A stretch of DNA of 64,000 bases from Frateuria_A sp051900535 (GTDB lineage Bacteria; Pseudomonadota; Gammaproteobacteria; Xanthomonadales; Rhodanobacteraceae). A program made the translations under genes and the position numbers. This document shows positions 18,793 to 27,535 of the stretch, in pieces. Below the pieces are notes generated by a model, which was not told where the DNA came from, searched no databases, and worked only from the letters and a program-made list of their open reading frames with translations. The DNA lies in the NCBI RefSeq assembly GCF_051900535.1, contig NZ_JBHZGI010000005.1, positions 1-64,000 on the forward strand. The letters are read 5' to 3'. Within the stretch, counting starts at the first letter, position 1; the number at the start of each line of letters is the position of its first letter.

Positions 18793-21684
18793 TCAGAACT
18801 TCACCGTCGCACGCGCCCAGTAGTAGCGGCCGAGTACATCGTAGGTGGCGGTGTCCACGTTGTAGTTAGAGCCGTTCTGGTAGAGCCGCGGCGGCTGCTT
18901 GTCCATCAGGTTGTCCACGCCGAAGTCGAAGCGGGTGTGGATCGAGGGCACCGAATAGCCCAGCTGGATGGAGTGGTAGACCACCGAGGCCACCGGGATG
19001 TCCACGCCGTGGATGGCAGCGTCGGCATTGAGTGCGGTCAGGCTGTTGATGTAGCGGGACTGCCACTGGGCACTCCAGTTGCCCTTGTCCCAATTGAGCG
19101 TGACCGTACCGCGCCAGCGCGAGATGTTGCCGAACTGCGGCGTGTAGGTGCCGGCGTAGTTGACCGTCTCCGAGTCCGCCTCCCCCGGCGTGGCGTTGAC
19201 GTTGTACGTGGAGGTGTAGCTGGTGTTGAGGCCGGCCCGGAAGTTGCCCGGATCCATGCTGCCCACATTGAAGTGCGGGATCTTGTAGCGCAGCGTGTAG
19301 TCGATGCCGGACGTACTCAGGGTGCCCAGGTTGACCACCGGCGTGTTGATCAGGAACACCTGGCCCGGCTGGCGGCTGGTGTTGTCCTGGCGCGTGATGA
19401 ACGAACAGTACGGGCTGGCGCTGTTGTTGTAGCAGGAGTTGACGACGGTATCGGCCTGGATAGCCGTCAGCGTGTCGGACAGGTAGATGTGCCAGAAGTC
19501 GAGGCTGGTCGAGACGCCCGGCGCCCAGTCCGGGTCGTAGACCAGGCCGAAATCGATCGACTTGCCCTTCTCCGGCTTCAGCGACGCGCCCACCGTGGCG
19601 GCGCCGGAGTAGAACGTGTTGACCTGCGCCGGATCGTTGCCGGCCCAGTTCACCGGAACGAACTGGCAGGCCGCCTGGTGCTGCGCGAGCTCGGCCGCGG
19701 AGAGCCCGACGCAGGGGTCGTTGAGGACCGGCTGGACCAGCGTGCGGCCGTCGTACAGCTCGTTGAGGTTGGGCGCGCGGAACACCTGCGAGACCGTGCC
19801 GCGTACCAGCAGGTCGTCGCTCGGGCGCCACTCGATCGCGATCTTGCCGTTGGTGGTGGTGCCGGTGGTGCTGTAGTTGGAGCTGCGCACGCCCAGGTCC
19901 AGGTACAGCGACTTGGCCCATGCCACATCGGAGACCAGCGGGATGAGCGTCTCGGCGAACAGCTCCTTGACGTTGTAGCTGCCGCGACCGGGCGAGCCGC
20001 AGGCTTCCTGCAGGATCTGGCAGGTGGTGGTCACCGGATCGAGCACCGCGAAGTCGCTCACGGTGTAGTTCATGAACTGCTTGCGGTACAGGGCACCGAC
20101 GGACAACTGCACCGGGCCGGCGGGCAGGTCCCACAGCTCGCCACTGGCGTCGACCTGGGCCTGCTTGGTGGACTGGGTGAAGACGTAGATCGGTGTCTTC
20201 ACGCCGGCACTCAGCACGTCGCCGGCATTGGCCTGGTCGAAGATGTTCGCACCGGCATCGACGGCGGCCTGCAACGACGGGATGTCCACCTCGTTGGTGT
20301 CGCGCTGGTCGCGCTTGGTGTGGCTGTAGTTGACCGAGGCATCCCAGATCCAGGTGCTGTCCTGTCCGAACGCGCCGCGCAGGCCCGCGTTGATCTGCCC
20401 GGTGTTGGTGGTGTAGCTGTGCACGCGCGTGCCGGCACCGGTCAGGCGGGTCTGGAAGTTGTAGCCGCTGTTCGGATCGCCAGCGATCGCGTTCTGGCTG
20501 AACGTGATGCCGAACGGATTGATCGGGTTGTCCGCGGAAATGATCAGGCCGTCGCCCGTACCGACCGGCGAGGGCGCGTCCTGGCCGCTGGACACCGTGT
20601 GGTTGTAGAACGCGTCGACGAACGCGGTCACATTGTCGGTGACGTTGAAGTTCGCCAGCACGAAGCCGTTGGTGCGCTTCTGCGCGGTCTGGATGTAGTT
20701 GAGCGCGGCGTAGTTGTAGGTGTCGGAGGGAAGCCGGCAGCGATAGTCCGCCTGGCTCGAGCCGTCGCCCGAGGCCAGCGTCACCTGGGCGGTGCCGGTC
20801 GCCGGATCGACCGCGCAGCCGTACTGGGCGGCGACCGAGGCGGGCACCTGGATGCGGCCGGTCGGGATCGAACTGGAGCCGGCCGCCACCACCGAGCCAC
20901 TGGAGAGGTACAACTGCTGCCTGGAGAACTTGCGTTCGGCGCCGAGCGTCGCGTCGTACTTGTTGTAGTCCAGGCCGGCGGCAATGCTGTAGCGCTCGCC
21001 GGTCATGCCACCGGTCAGGTTGAAGCCGTGGCGCTGCGAATCGCCATGGCTGGAGATGCCCTCGTTCAGGCTGAACTGGGCGCCCTTGAAGTCCTTGCGC
21101 AGGATGAAGTTGACCACGCCGCCGATGGCATCGGAGCCGTACACCGTCGAGGCGCCTTCGGCCAGCACGTCGACCCGCTCGATCATCTCCGGCGGAATCA
21201 GGTTGATGTCCGGGTTGGCCATGCGCTGGCCGTTGACCAGCACCAACGTGCGGTTGTTGCCCAGGCCGCGCAGCGAGACGCGCGACGCGCCATCGCCGGC
21301 TTCCAGCAAGGGGCTGGCCACGCCGCCACCGTTGCTGTTGTTCGCCGGATTGGTGGCGTTGCCGGAGATGCTCGGCATCTGTTGCAGCACGTCGCCCAGC
21401 ACGGGCTTGCCCGAGTTGCTGATCGTTGCGCGGTCAAGCGTGATCACCGGGCTGGCCGTCTCGGCGTCGACGCGCCGGATCAGCGAGCCGGTCACCTGGA
21501 CCGACTCAAGCGTTTTGGCCTCTTTCTTGGAGGGCGGCGTGGCCTGGTCTTGCGCGGTCTGTTCGGTCGACTGCGGACTGTCCGGTGTCGACACTTGCGC
21601 TTGAGCCACTCCCGCTACCGAAAAAACACCTGCACTCAACGCCAGACGCACTGCCAATGACAAGTGATTCAAGTCGTATTTCAT
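18793..21684 (-). CDS. TonB-dependent outer-membrane receptor
   Basis: A 963-residue active transporter energised by TonB/ExbBD. A signal peptide runs to about VAGVAQAQ (residue 30). A TonB-box-like segment (ESVQVTGS) near residue 65 is followed by the plug domain (VLGDVLQQMPSISG, GLGNNRTLVLVNGQRM, VYGSDAIGGVVNFIL) and a beta-barrel with aromatic-rich strands. The final residue is Phe (ATVKF), the outer-membrane insertion signature. GGGGAG lies seven bases before the ATG. It belongs to the large TBDR type whose members import plant or peptide substrates; the ligand is unknown. It is flanked by two TPR-linked modifying enzymes. Confidence 0.93.
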   Translation of the reverse strand: MKYDLNHLSLAVRLALSAGVFSVAGVAQAQVSTPDSPQSTEQTAQDQATPPSKKEAKTLESVQVTGSLIRRVDAETASPVITLDRATISNSGKPVLGDVLQQMPSISGNATNPANNSNGGGVASPLLEAGDGASRVSLRGLGNNRTLVLVNGQRMANPDINLIPPEMIERVDVLAEGASTVYGSDAIGGVVNFILRKDFKGAQFSLNEGISSHGDSQRHGFNLTGGMTGERYSIAAGLDYNKYDATLGAERKFSRQQLYLSSGSVVAAGSSSIPTGRIQVPASVAAQYGCAVDPATGTAQVTLASGDGSSQADYRCRLPSDTYNYAALNYIQTAQKRTNGFVLANFNVTDNVTAFVDAFYNHTVSSGQDAPSPVGTGDGLIISADNPINPFGITFSQNAIAGDPNSGYNFQTRLTGAGTRVHSYTTNTGQINAGLRGAFGQDSTWIWDASVNYSHTKRDQRDTNEVDIPSLQAAVDAGANIFDQANAGDVLSAGVKTPIYVFTQSTKQAQVDASGELWDLPAGPVQLSVGALYRKQFMNYTVSDFAVLDPVTTTCQILQEACGSPGRGSYNVKELFAETLIPLVSDVAWAKSLYLDLGVRSSNYSTTGTTTNGKIAIEWRPSDDLLVRGTVSQVFRAPNLNELYDGRTLVQPVLNDPCVGLSAAELAQHQAACQFVPVNWAGNDPAQVNTFYSGAATVGASLKPEKGKSIDFGLVYDPDWAPGVSTSLDFWHIYLSDTLTAIQADTVVNSCYNNSASPYCSFITRQDNTSRQPGQVFLINTPVVNLGTLSTSGIDYTLRYKIPHFNVGSMDPGNFRAGLNTSYTSTYNVNATPGEADSETVNYAGTYTPQFGNISRWRGTVTLNWDKGNWSAQWQSRYINSLTALNADAAIHGVDIPVASVVYHSIQLGYSVPSIHTRFDFGVDNLMDKQPPRLYQNGSNYNVDTATYDVLGRYYWARATVKF

Positions 21685-21860
21685 GTGCAACTCCCCGGTG
21701 AAGTAAATCCCTGCTTCCCCCGCTCATGTCGAGCGCGCCGAGTATGACAGCAACAACTGTTTAACAAGCAAGTGCCCATGCCCTCAGTCATGGGTGCGCC
21801 GGGCGGCTGTCATGGCCATTATCTTCCGGCCGTCTGGACGGCCGTGTGCCTCATGGCGGA

Positions 21861-23189
21861 TCAGGGTTGCGCCGTGGATCGGTTGAAGTCGCCGATGGCC
21901 GCGACCAGGTCGCTTACCGCCATCCTTTCCACCTCGCTGAGGTCGGGATTCCAGCTGTCCACGATCAGCACCACGCGGGTCTGGCCACTGCGGTTCCAGG
22001 CTTCGTGCTCGAAGGTATCGTCGAAGGTGACGCAGCGGCCTTCCTCCCACACGTGGGTTTCGCCGCCCACGCGCAGCGCGCAGTCCGTCGGCACGATGAG
22101 CGGGAGGTGGGTGACCAGGCGCGTGTTGGTGACGCCGCGGTGCGGCAGGATGTGCGTGCCAGGGCGCAATATCGAGTAGAGGGTTTCCGGCGCGTGGTCG
22201 CGAACCCGGACCAGCGGCATGGCGTCGAGCAGTCCGCTGGTACGCGGGCAGCGCTCGCAATTCGAGTCATGGCGCACGCCGTGCCGATAGAAGAAGAACG
22301 CGTCCCACGAGGCCTCTTGCGCGCCGGTCGAACCGAGCAGTTGCGCAGCGATCGCCTCGGCCGAGGGCGCGCCCAGGAACGGCACCAGCGGATCGTCCGC
22401 ACCCGACAGCACGGCGCGCAGTTCCTCGCGTATCACATCGACCGCCGCCTCCAGTCGCGCGTGCTCCGGGAAGCGCTCGCGCGGGTAGAACGGCTGGCTG
22501 GGCACGCCAGGGAAATACAGGAACAAGGGACGCTGCCGCGGATCGGGCAGAAGCGCGGGTTTCTCGTGCAGATAGATGGCCAGGCACTGGTCGACGCGGG
22601 CCAGCTCCCTGCGCCCGTAGCGTTGTCGCAACGGCTCGATGATCGCGTCGAACAGTTCGCGACGACCCGCGGCGACGTACTGCGCGGCGTGTTTCACCGC
22701 CTCGCGCACGCCCGGCGCGGTGGTCTCGTCGCTGAGCCAGCGCCCTTGCGCCTGCGCGTCGTTGATCGCACCCAGGTAAGCGGTCACGGCCTCGCGCCGG
22801 CGCCCCTGTTGCTCGTACACCACGCCCAGGCGCAGGCGCGCGACGAACATGCCGGGCGCCAGCGCGAGGCCTTCGCGCAGGCTTTCCTCCGCGCCTCGCA
22901 AGTCCCCGGCCGTCATCTGGGCCGTGCCCAACTGGTGCAGGATCGACGGGTCCGCTGGGTGGGCGCGCTGCGCGGTGCGCAGCCCCTCGATCGCGCGTAT
23001 CGCGTCGCCCCGGCCCAGCTGGCAGGACGCCAGGAACTGCAGCGCGTCGACATCGTCGGGCCGTAGTTCCAACAGGCGCGAGAATGCCTGCTCGGCGAGC
23101 GCGAGGTCGCCGCGCTGCAGTGCCGCACTCGCCTGCGCGCGGCAGGCGGCGACGGTCGCCTCTGTCGGGATGTTCATCGGTGCGCTCAT
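21861..23189 (-). CDS. TPR-containing aspartyl/asparaginyl beta-hydroxylase
   Basis: A 442-residue protein with N-terminal tetratricopeptide repeats (about 10-150) and a C-terminal AspH-type double-stranded beta-helix. This is the domain order of animal aspartyl beta-hydroxylase. The Fe(II) ligands appear to be H350 (LPHRGVTNTR) and H395 (FEHEAWN), with the 2-oxoglutarate-binding Arg in ALRVGGE. AspH enzymes use two His ligands and no Asp, which fits. No signal peptide is seen. It would hydroxylate Asp/Asn side chains of a cytosolic protein or peptide. ATGs at 23189 and 23177 are both possible. It lies directly upstream of the receptor gene. Confidence 0.85.
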   Translation of the reverse strand: MSAPMNIPTEATVAACRAQASAALQRGDLALAEQAFSRLLELRPDDVDALQFLASCQLGRGDAIRAIEGLRTAQRAHPADPSILHQLGTAQMTAGDLRGAEESLREGLALAPGMFVARLRLGVVYEQQGRRREAVTAYLGAINDAQAQGRWLSDETTAPGVREAVKHAAQYVAAGRRELFDAIIEPLRQRYGRRELARVDQCLAIYLHEKPALLPDPRQRPLFLYFPGVPSQPFYPRERFPEHARLEAAVDVIREELRAVLSGADDPLVPFLGAPSAEAIAAQLLGSTGAQEASWDAFFFYRHGVRHDSNCERCPRTSGLLDAMPLVRVRDHAPETLYSILRPGTHILPHRGVTNTRLVTHLPLIVPTDCALRVGGETHVWEEGRCVTFDDTFEHEAWNRSGQTRVVLIVDSWNPDLSEVERMAVSDLVAAIGDFNRSTAQP

Positions 23190-23468
23190 GCGCGGAGCGT
23201 AGCGGACGACGACTGGCCGTGGGTCGTGCCCCGGCACGTCGCCGAGGGCGCGGCCCGCGCTGGTGGGGCCCAAGCTTTCAGTGGCTCTTTGTCGAGTGGG
23301 CGCGCGGCAAGCGTGGAAAGCGTGGAAAGCGTCGGTCCCGATGCCGGGATCCGAGCCTTCCTCCGCTCGCGGGGGACGGTGCCGGCAGGCGGATGGGGCT
23401 AACCGAAGCGTCAGACGCCGCGTGCGGCAAGAAGCGACACCGCCATGTCCAATGCCGGATCGGCAGGA

Positions 23469-24863
23469 TCAGCGCGCGTAGCGCTGTTGCAGGAACGAAA
23501 ACACGGCGCGCAGGCCCATCGCCTCGCCGCCGCGCGGGCGGCCGGGGCGGTCGGCATCGTTCCAGGCGTAGGTGTCCAGGTGCAGCCACGGCAGGCCGTC
23601 GGGTACGAACCGCTCCAGGTATAGCGCCGCGGTGATGGCGCCGGCATGCCGCGAAGCTCCCGAGTTGGCGAAGTCCGCCACCGACGACTCGAGCATCTTG
23701 CGGTACGGCCGCCACAACGGCAGGCGCCATAGCGGATCGTCCACCGCGCGACCAGCCTCGAGCAGGGCATCGGCTGCGGCGTCCTGGTTGGCGAACAACA
23801 CCGGCAAATCCGGGCCCAGCGCGACGCGCGCTGCACCGGTCAGGGTGGCGAAGTCCAGCATCAGGTCCGGCTGCTGCTCGGCGCCATAGGCGATCGCGTC
23901 GCACAGGATCAGGCGACCTTCGGCATCGGTGTTGTCCACTTCCACCGTGTGGCCGGCGCGGGTGGTGATGACCTCGCCCGGACGCATCGCGTTGCCGGCG
24001 ATGGCGTTCTCCACCGCCGGCACCAGCAGCGTCAGCCGCACCGGCAGTTGCGCCTGCATCACCAGCCCGGCCAGGGCGATCGCGTGTGCCGCGCCACCCA
24101 TGTCCTTCTTCATGTTGCGCATGCCGTCGGACGGCTTGATGTCCAGCCCGCCGGTATCGAAGCACACGCCCTTGCCGACGATCACCAGCTTCGGATCGGA
24201 CGCCTTGCCCCAGGTCAGCTCGATCAGCCGCGGCGCGCGGTGGCTGGCGCGCCCGACCGCGTGGATGGTGGGGAAGTTGGCCTTCAGCAGTTCATCGCCG
24301 ACCCAGTCGCGGATCCTGGCCTTGTGCGCCTTGGCCAGCTGCTTCACGGCATCGGCCAGATGTTCCGGCCCCATGTCCTCGGTCGGCGTGTTGACCAGGT
24401 CGCGCACGCGCGCGGTGGCTTCAACGAGCGGCGCCAGCGCGGCAAGCTCCGCGGCGGGCACGGCCAACGTGGCCGGCCCGCGGCCGCCCTTTCGATAACG
24501 CTCGAAACGGTAGGCGCCCAGCGCCCAGCCCAGCGCTGCGTGGCGTGCATCGGCAAGCGCTCCGGCCTCGGCCAGATGATAGGTGCCGGCCGGCAGCGCA
24601 TATGGAAGTCCGGCCAGTGCGGCCAGCGGCTGGAACGGATCGACCGCCACCAGCACGCGGGCGAGCTTGCCGCTGGCATCGGGCAGCAGGGCGAAGCGTC
24701 CGGGTTTCGGTTCGAAGCCGGTCTGTTCCAGCCAGCGGCGCTGCGTGGCGTCCAGGCGCTTCAAGGTGTTCTTGTAGAGCGCGCTGTCGATGGTCTCGAT
24801 GGCGACGCCCTGGGCCTTGCCGGCCTTGCGTTCGGTCAGGGCGGACGTGGGGCGCTCCGGCAT
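23469..24863 (-). CDS. M17 leucyl aminopeptidase family protein
   Basis: A 464-residue cytosolic dimetal aminopeptidase. The M17 signature NTDAEGRL is intact, as are the metal/lysine motif VGKGVCFDTGGLDIKP and the following MKKDMGGAAH. The open frame extends upstream, but the ATG at 24863 starts the recognisable N-domain. It removes N-terminal residues from short peptides and would complement the exported M1 enzyme. It follows the HAD gene after 155 bases on the same strand. Confidence 0.92.
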   Translation of the reverse strand: MPERPTSALTERKAGKAQGVAIETIDSALYKNTLKRLDATQRRWLEQTGFEPKPGRFALLPDASGKLARVLVAVDPFQPLAALAGLPYALPAGTYHLAEAGALADARHAALGWALGAYRFERYRKGGRGPATLAVPAAELAALAPLVEATARVRDLVNTPTEDMGPEHLADAVKQLAKAHKARIRDWVGDELLKANFPTIHAVGRASHRAPRLIELTWGKASDPKLVIVGKGVCFDTGGLDIKPSDGMRNMKKDMGGAAHAIALAGLVMQAQLPVRLTLLVPAVENAIAGNAMRPGEVITTRAGHTVEVDNTDAEGRLILCDAIAYGAEQQPDLMLDFATLTGAARVALGPDLPVLFANQDAAADALLEAGRAVDDPLWRLPLWRPYRKMLESSVADFANSGASRHAGAITAALYLERFVPDGLPWLHLDTYAWNDADRPGRPRGGEAMGLRAVFSFLQQRYAR

Positions 24864-25018
24864 GGCTTCGTGCCTCGTGGCTGCGGCGAGTCGACCATGA
24901 TGCGCCGATGCGCGGGAGATGCCAAACCGCCGAGCCTGCCGGTCGGAGGAAGGCGCCTCGTCACCAGCTAGATGCCCACGATGCGCATGAGGCCGCTCCC
25001 GCTCCAGCCGTCGCGGTC

Positions 25019-25756
25019 CTACGAGGTTTGCGAACCGGCGCGGCCGGCGGTGCCGCCTGCCAGCCCCTGGCTCCGCTCCAGCCAATCGGCCAGCGCGCCC
25101 ATGTCGGGCAGGTCCAGGTCCGGCGGTGCGCCCAGCCCGTCCGGCCACGGCAGCCGTTCGCGGTTGATCCACGCGGTGCGCAGGCCCGCCTCGCGCGCGC
25201 CGCGCATGTCCAGGTCGGCATCGTCGCCCACGTGCAGGATGTGCCCCGGCGCCACGCCCAGCCGCTCGGCGGCCACCTGGAAAATCCGCACGTCCGGTTT
25301 GCCCACGCCGGTGTCGCGCGCGCTGACCTGGCAATGGAAATGCGCGTGGATGCCGATCCGCTCCAGGTCCGCGTTGCCGTTGGTCAGGCTTGCCACCGGC
25401 CAGCGCGCGGTGATCCGCTCGAGTGCCGGCAGCGCGTCCGTGTAGAGCTCCACGCGGTTGCGGGCGGCGTAGTAGACCTCCCACAACGCCTCGATCGGCG
25501 TCTCGGCCAACCCGCAGGCTTCGAAGGCGCGCTGCATGGTCAGGTGGCGCTGCGTGGTGAAGTCGTGCGCCAGGTCCAGCCGCTCGGCGGCGACCTGCGC
25601 GCGCAGCTGGCGCATCGCGGGGATCGGCCAGCGCGTGGCGACTTCCGGATGGTGCGTGCGCAGGTAGGCGTCAAGCTCGCGGTCGGCACATTCCAAGGCC
25701 GGCAGCACCGGCCACAGGGTGTCGTCCAGGTCCAGCGTCAGCGCGTGGATGCGCAT
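25019..25756 (-). CDS. HAD-family hydrolase (YigB-like)
   Basis: A 245-residue haloacid dehalogenase-type phosphatase. Motif I is DLDDTLW at residues 9-15, motif II is SLTNGN near 125, and motif III/IV is GKPDVRIF followed by HVGDDADLDMRGA. The helical cap after motif I places it in subfamily IA. YigB of E. coli dephosphorylates a riboflavin precursor and is the nearest named relative I recognise, but substrate assignment is not secure. It begins 14 bases after the LysM-protein stop, so the two are likely co-transcribed. Confidence 0.85.
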   Translation of the reverse strand: MRIHALTLDLDDTLWPVLPALECADRELDAYLRTHHPEVATRWPIPAMRQLRAQVAAERLDLAHDFTTQRHLTMQRAFEACGLAETPIEALWEVYYAARNRVELYTDALPALERITARWPVASLTNGNADLERIGIHAHFHCQVSARDTGVGKPDVRIFQVAAERLGVAPGHILHVGDDADLDMRGAREAGLRTAWINRERLPWPDGLGAPPDLDLPDMGALADWLERSQGLAGGTAGRAGSQTS

Positions 25757-25770
25757 GCGCGCACCCGCGC

Positions 25771-27069
25771 TCAGCGCTCGCCGAGGCGCAACACCTGGCC
25801 GGCCTTCAGCTCGTTGCCCTTCAGGTGGTTCCAAGTGCGCAGATCGGCGACGTCGACCGAATGCGCGCGGGCGATCGAGGACAGCGTGTCGCCCTTGGTG
25901 ACCTTGTAGGTGCGCGGCTTGGCGACGGTCGACTTGACCGTGGCGCTGGCCGAAACCCTGGCGAATGCCGGGCCACGCGCGGCGGCGGCATCGACGGTGG
26001 TCGCCTCGCCGCGCACGCCCTTCAGGCTGGCCTGTTCGGCGGCCCTGGCGCGGCGTTCCTCCAGCGCGCGCTTGGCCTCGGCGGTGCGCTCGGAGGTCGG
26101 CGCGATGGCGGCGCGCGACGCGTAGGTGGCGCCCGGCGCGGCGACCGGCGGCGCGGCGCTCGGCGTCGGCTGCACGACGGCATGCGCGCCCACCGCGGCG
26201 AGGATCTGCGCGCGGCGCGAGGCATCGGCGGCGGCCAGCGCGCTGCCGGCGTCATAGGGCAGCGCGTCGTCGCCACGCACCACCGAGGCGGCCTTGTCAC
26301 CCTTGGCGAACTCGACGAACGCCTGCGCGTCGGCGGCGTGCGGGCTGGCCGGGTTGGTCACCAGGTAGAGCGGGGAATAGAGCTTGTAGCTGCCGCTGGC
26401 GACGGTGGACACGCTGGGCGCGGTGCCGTCGATGCGGATCATCTTGACCTTGTGGTTGCCGGCCACGCGCGAAAGCGTGGTCACGCCGATCGCCTTCGGA
26501 TCGAGCGCCACCGCCTCTTCCAGCTTGGCGGTGTTGACGTACAGGCGCGGCGCCGCGACCGGCTGGTTGCCGCGGCCGAACAGCAGCTTGCGCAGGCTGA
26601 ACTCGACGCCGTCGCCCGGGCTCGCCACCGCGTACACGTTCATCGGTGCGCTGCGGCCACCGACTTCGCTCCAGTTGGTGATCTTGCCGTAATAGATGTC
26701 GTGCAACTGCTTGAGGCTGAGGTTGCCGACCGGGTTGTTCGGGTGGGTGATCATCACCAGCCCGTCCCACGCCACCGGCGTGAACACCAGCCCGGATTCC
26801 TGCGGGCTGCCGTTGCCCGGGCGCGCGCTGCCGGCGATGTCGGCGCTGCCGTTGCGCAGCGCATCCAGCCCCGAGGCGGTGTTGAAGGGCTGCACGTCGA
26901 CCTTGCCATGCCCGCTGCGGGTCCAGGCGGAGGCCAGGTCCTGCACCAGGCCGCGCGTGGTGGCCACGTCGCCGCGAAGGGTCAGGGCGGGCCCGGCGGC
27001 AAGTGCGGCCGTGGTGAGACAGGCGCCCAGCAGGGCGGCGACGGACAGGCGAACGGAACGGACGGGCAT
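25771..27069 (-). CDS. PstS-like substrate-binding protein with C-terminal LysM
   Basis: A 432-residue exported protein. A signal peptide ends near residue 25 (TTAALAAG). A periplasmic-binding-protein domain resembling phosphate-binding PstS follows (residues about 26-270, with GSARPGNGSPQESGL and NPVGNLSLKQLHDIYYGKITNWSEVGG). An alanine-rich linker leads to a LysM motif in the last 46 residues (YKVTKGDTLSSIARAH...LKAGQVLRLG). LysM binds N-acetylglucosamine in peptidoglycan, so the binding domain is probably tethered to the wall. No pst permease genes are adjacent, so transport is doubtful. Confidence 0.85.
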   Translation of the reverse strand: MPVRSVRLSVAALLGACLTTAALAAGPALTLRGDVATTRGLVQDLASAWTRSGHGKVDVQPFNTASGLDALRNGSADIAGSARPGNGSPQESGLVFTPVAWDGLVMITHPNNPVGNLSLKQLHDIYYGKITNWSEVGGRSAPMNVYAVASPGDGVEFSLRKLLFGRGNQPVAAPRLYVNTAKLEEAVALDPKAIGVTTLSRVAGNHKVKMIRIDGTAPSVSTVASGSYKLYSPLYLVTNPASPHAADAQAFVEFAKGDKAASVVRGDDALPYDAGSALAAADASRRAQILAAVGAHAVVQPTPSAAPPVAAPGATYASRAAIAPTSERTAEAKRALEERRARAAEQASLKGVRGEATTVDAAAARGPAFARVSASATVKSTVAKPRTYKVTKGDTLSSIARAHSVDVADLRTWNHLKGNELKAGQVLRLGER

Positions 27070-27243
27070 GACTTCGGACGACCTACGGCTTCGAGAGTGG
27101 CGTGAGCGTGCCGTGTAGATGGCGCGCGCGCAGTGATGGGAGTCCGGTATTTCATCGGTCCGTTCGCCAAACATCAAGCAGGGTCACAGGTTGGCGTTAA
27201 GGATGGATGTGCGAGGCGCCCCATCTGGAGCGCTGCCGCCACC

Positions 27244-27273
27244 GAAGCCTTCCCCCGTATCGGGGAAGGCTTC
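27244..27273. repeat. perfect 12-bp stem REP-like palindrome
   Basis: GAAGCCTTCCCC (27244-27255) pairs with GGGGAAGGCTTC (27262-27273) around a 6-base loop. The CCTTCCCC core is shared with the two palindromes further right. Confidence 0.75.
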
Positions 27274-27323
27274 AACCTGTGCGAGGCGCGCGTCTACACC
27301 CGCGTCCCGCCCTTCCGACCAAT

Positions 27324-27456
27324 CCTTCCCTCTTACACGGGGGAAGGTGCCCGAAGGGCGGATGGGGGAAGTCTTGCCTCCGCGCCTCCCGGACATCCCG
27401 TCCAAGTGCGCCCCCATCCGCCTGTCGGCACCTTCCCCCGCGTTCGTTGGGGAAGG
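27324..27456. repeat. inverted pair of REP-like units
   Basis: Unit one (27324-27369) has CCTTCCC and GGGGAAGG arms followed by TGCCCGAAGGGCGGATGGGG. Unit two (27410-27456) is the reverse complement arrangement: CCCCCATCCGCC, then GGCACCTTCCCCC and GGGGAAGG. The tail GGCGGATGGGG is shared, so these are opposite-facing copies of one dispersed element. Confidence 0.75.
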
Positions 27457-27535
27457 GCTCGAAGCGCGGGTCCAAGGCCACGGTCGTCACTCCAAAGCTC
27501 TCCGGCGGGGAGTGGGAGCCACCTCGACGCCGCCC

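Larger units (their letters stand above)
27070..27535. other. 466-bp gene-free region with palindromic repeats
   Basis: No gene is supported. The stretch upstream of the PstS-LysM gene should carry its promoter, and the rest holds three REP-like palindromes described separately. Open frames here are proline/arginine-rich and derive from the repeats. Confidence 0.6.

Noticed and set aside
18937..21660. 907-codon open frame on the plus strand opposite the TonB receptor
   Set aside because: Arginine/histidine/aspartate-rich with no domain; it is a long antisense shadow of a GC-rich gene.
23469..25484. Long upstream extension of the M17 aminopeptidase frame
   Set aside because: The part upstream of the ATG at 24863 is low-complexity and overlaps the HAD gene; the recognisable N-domain starts at 24863.
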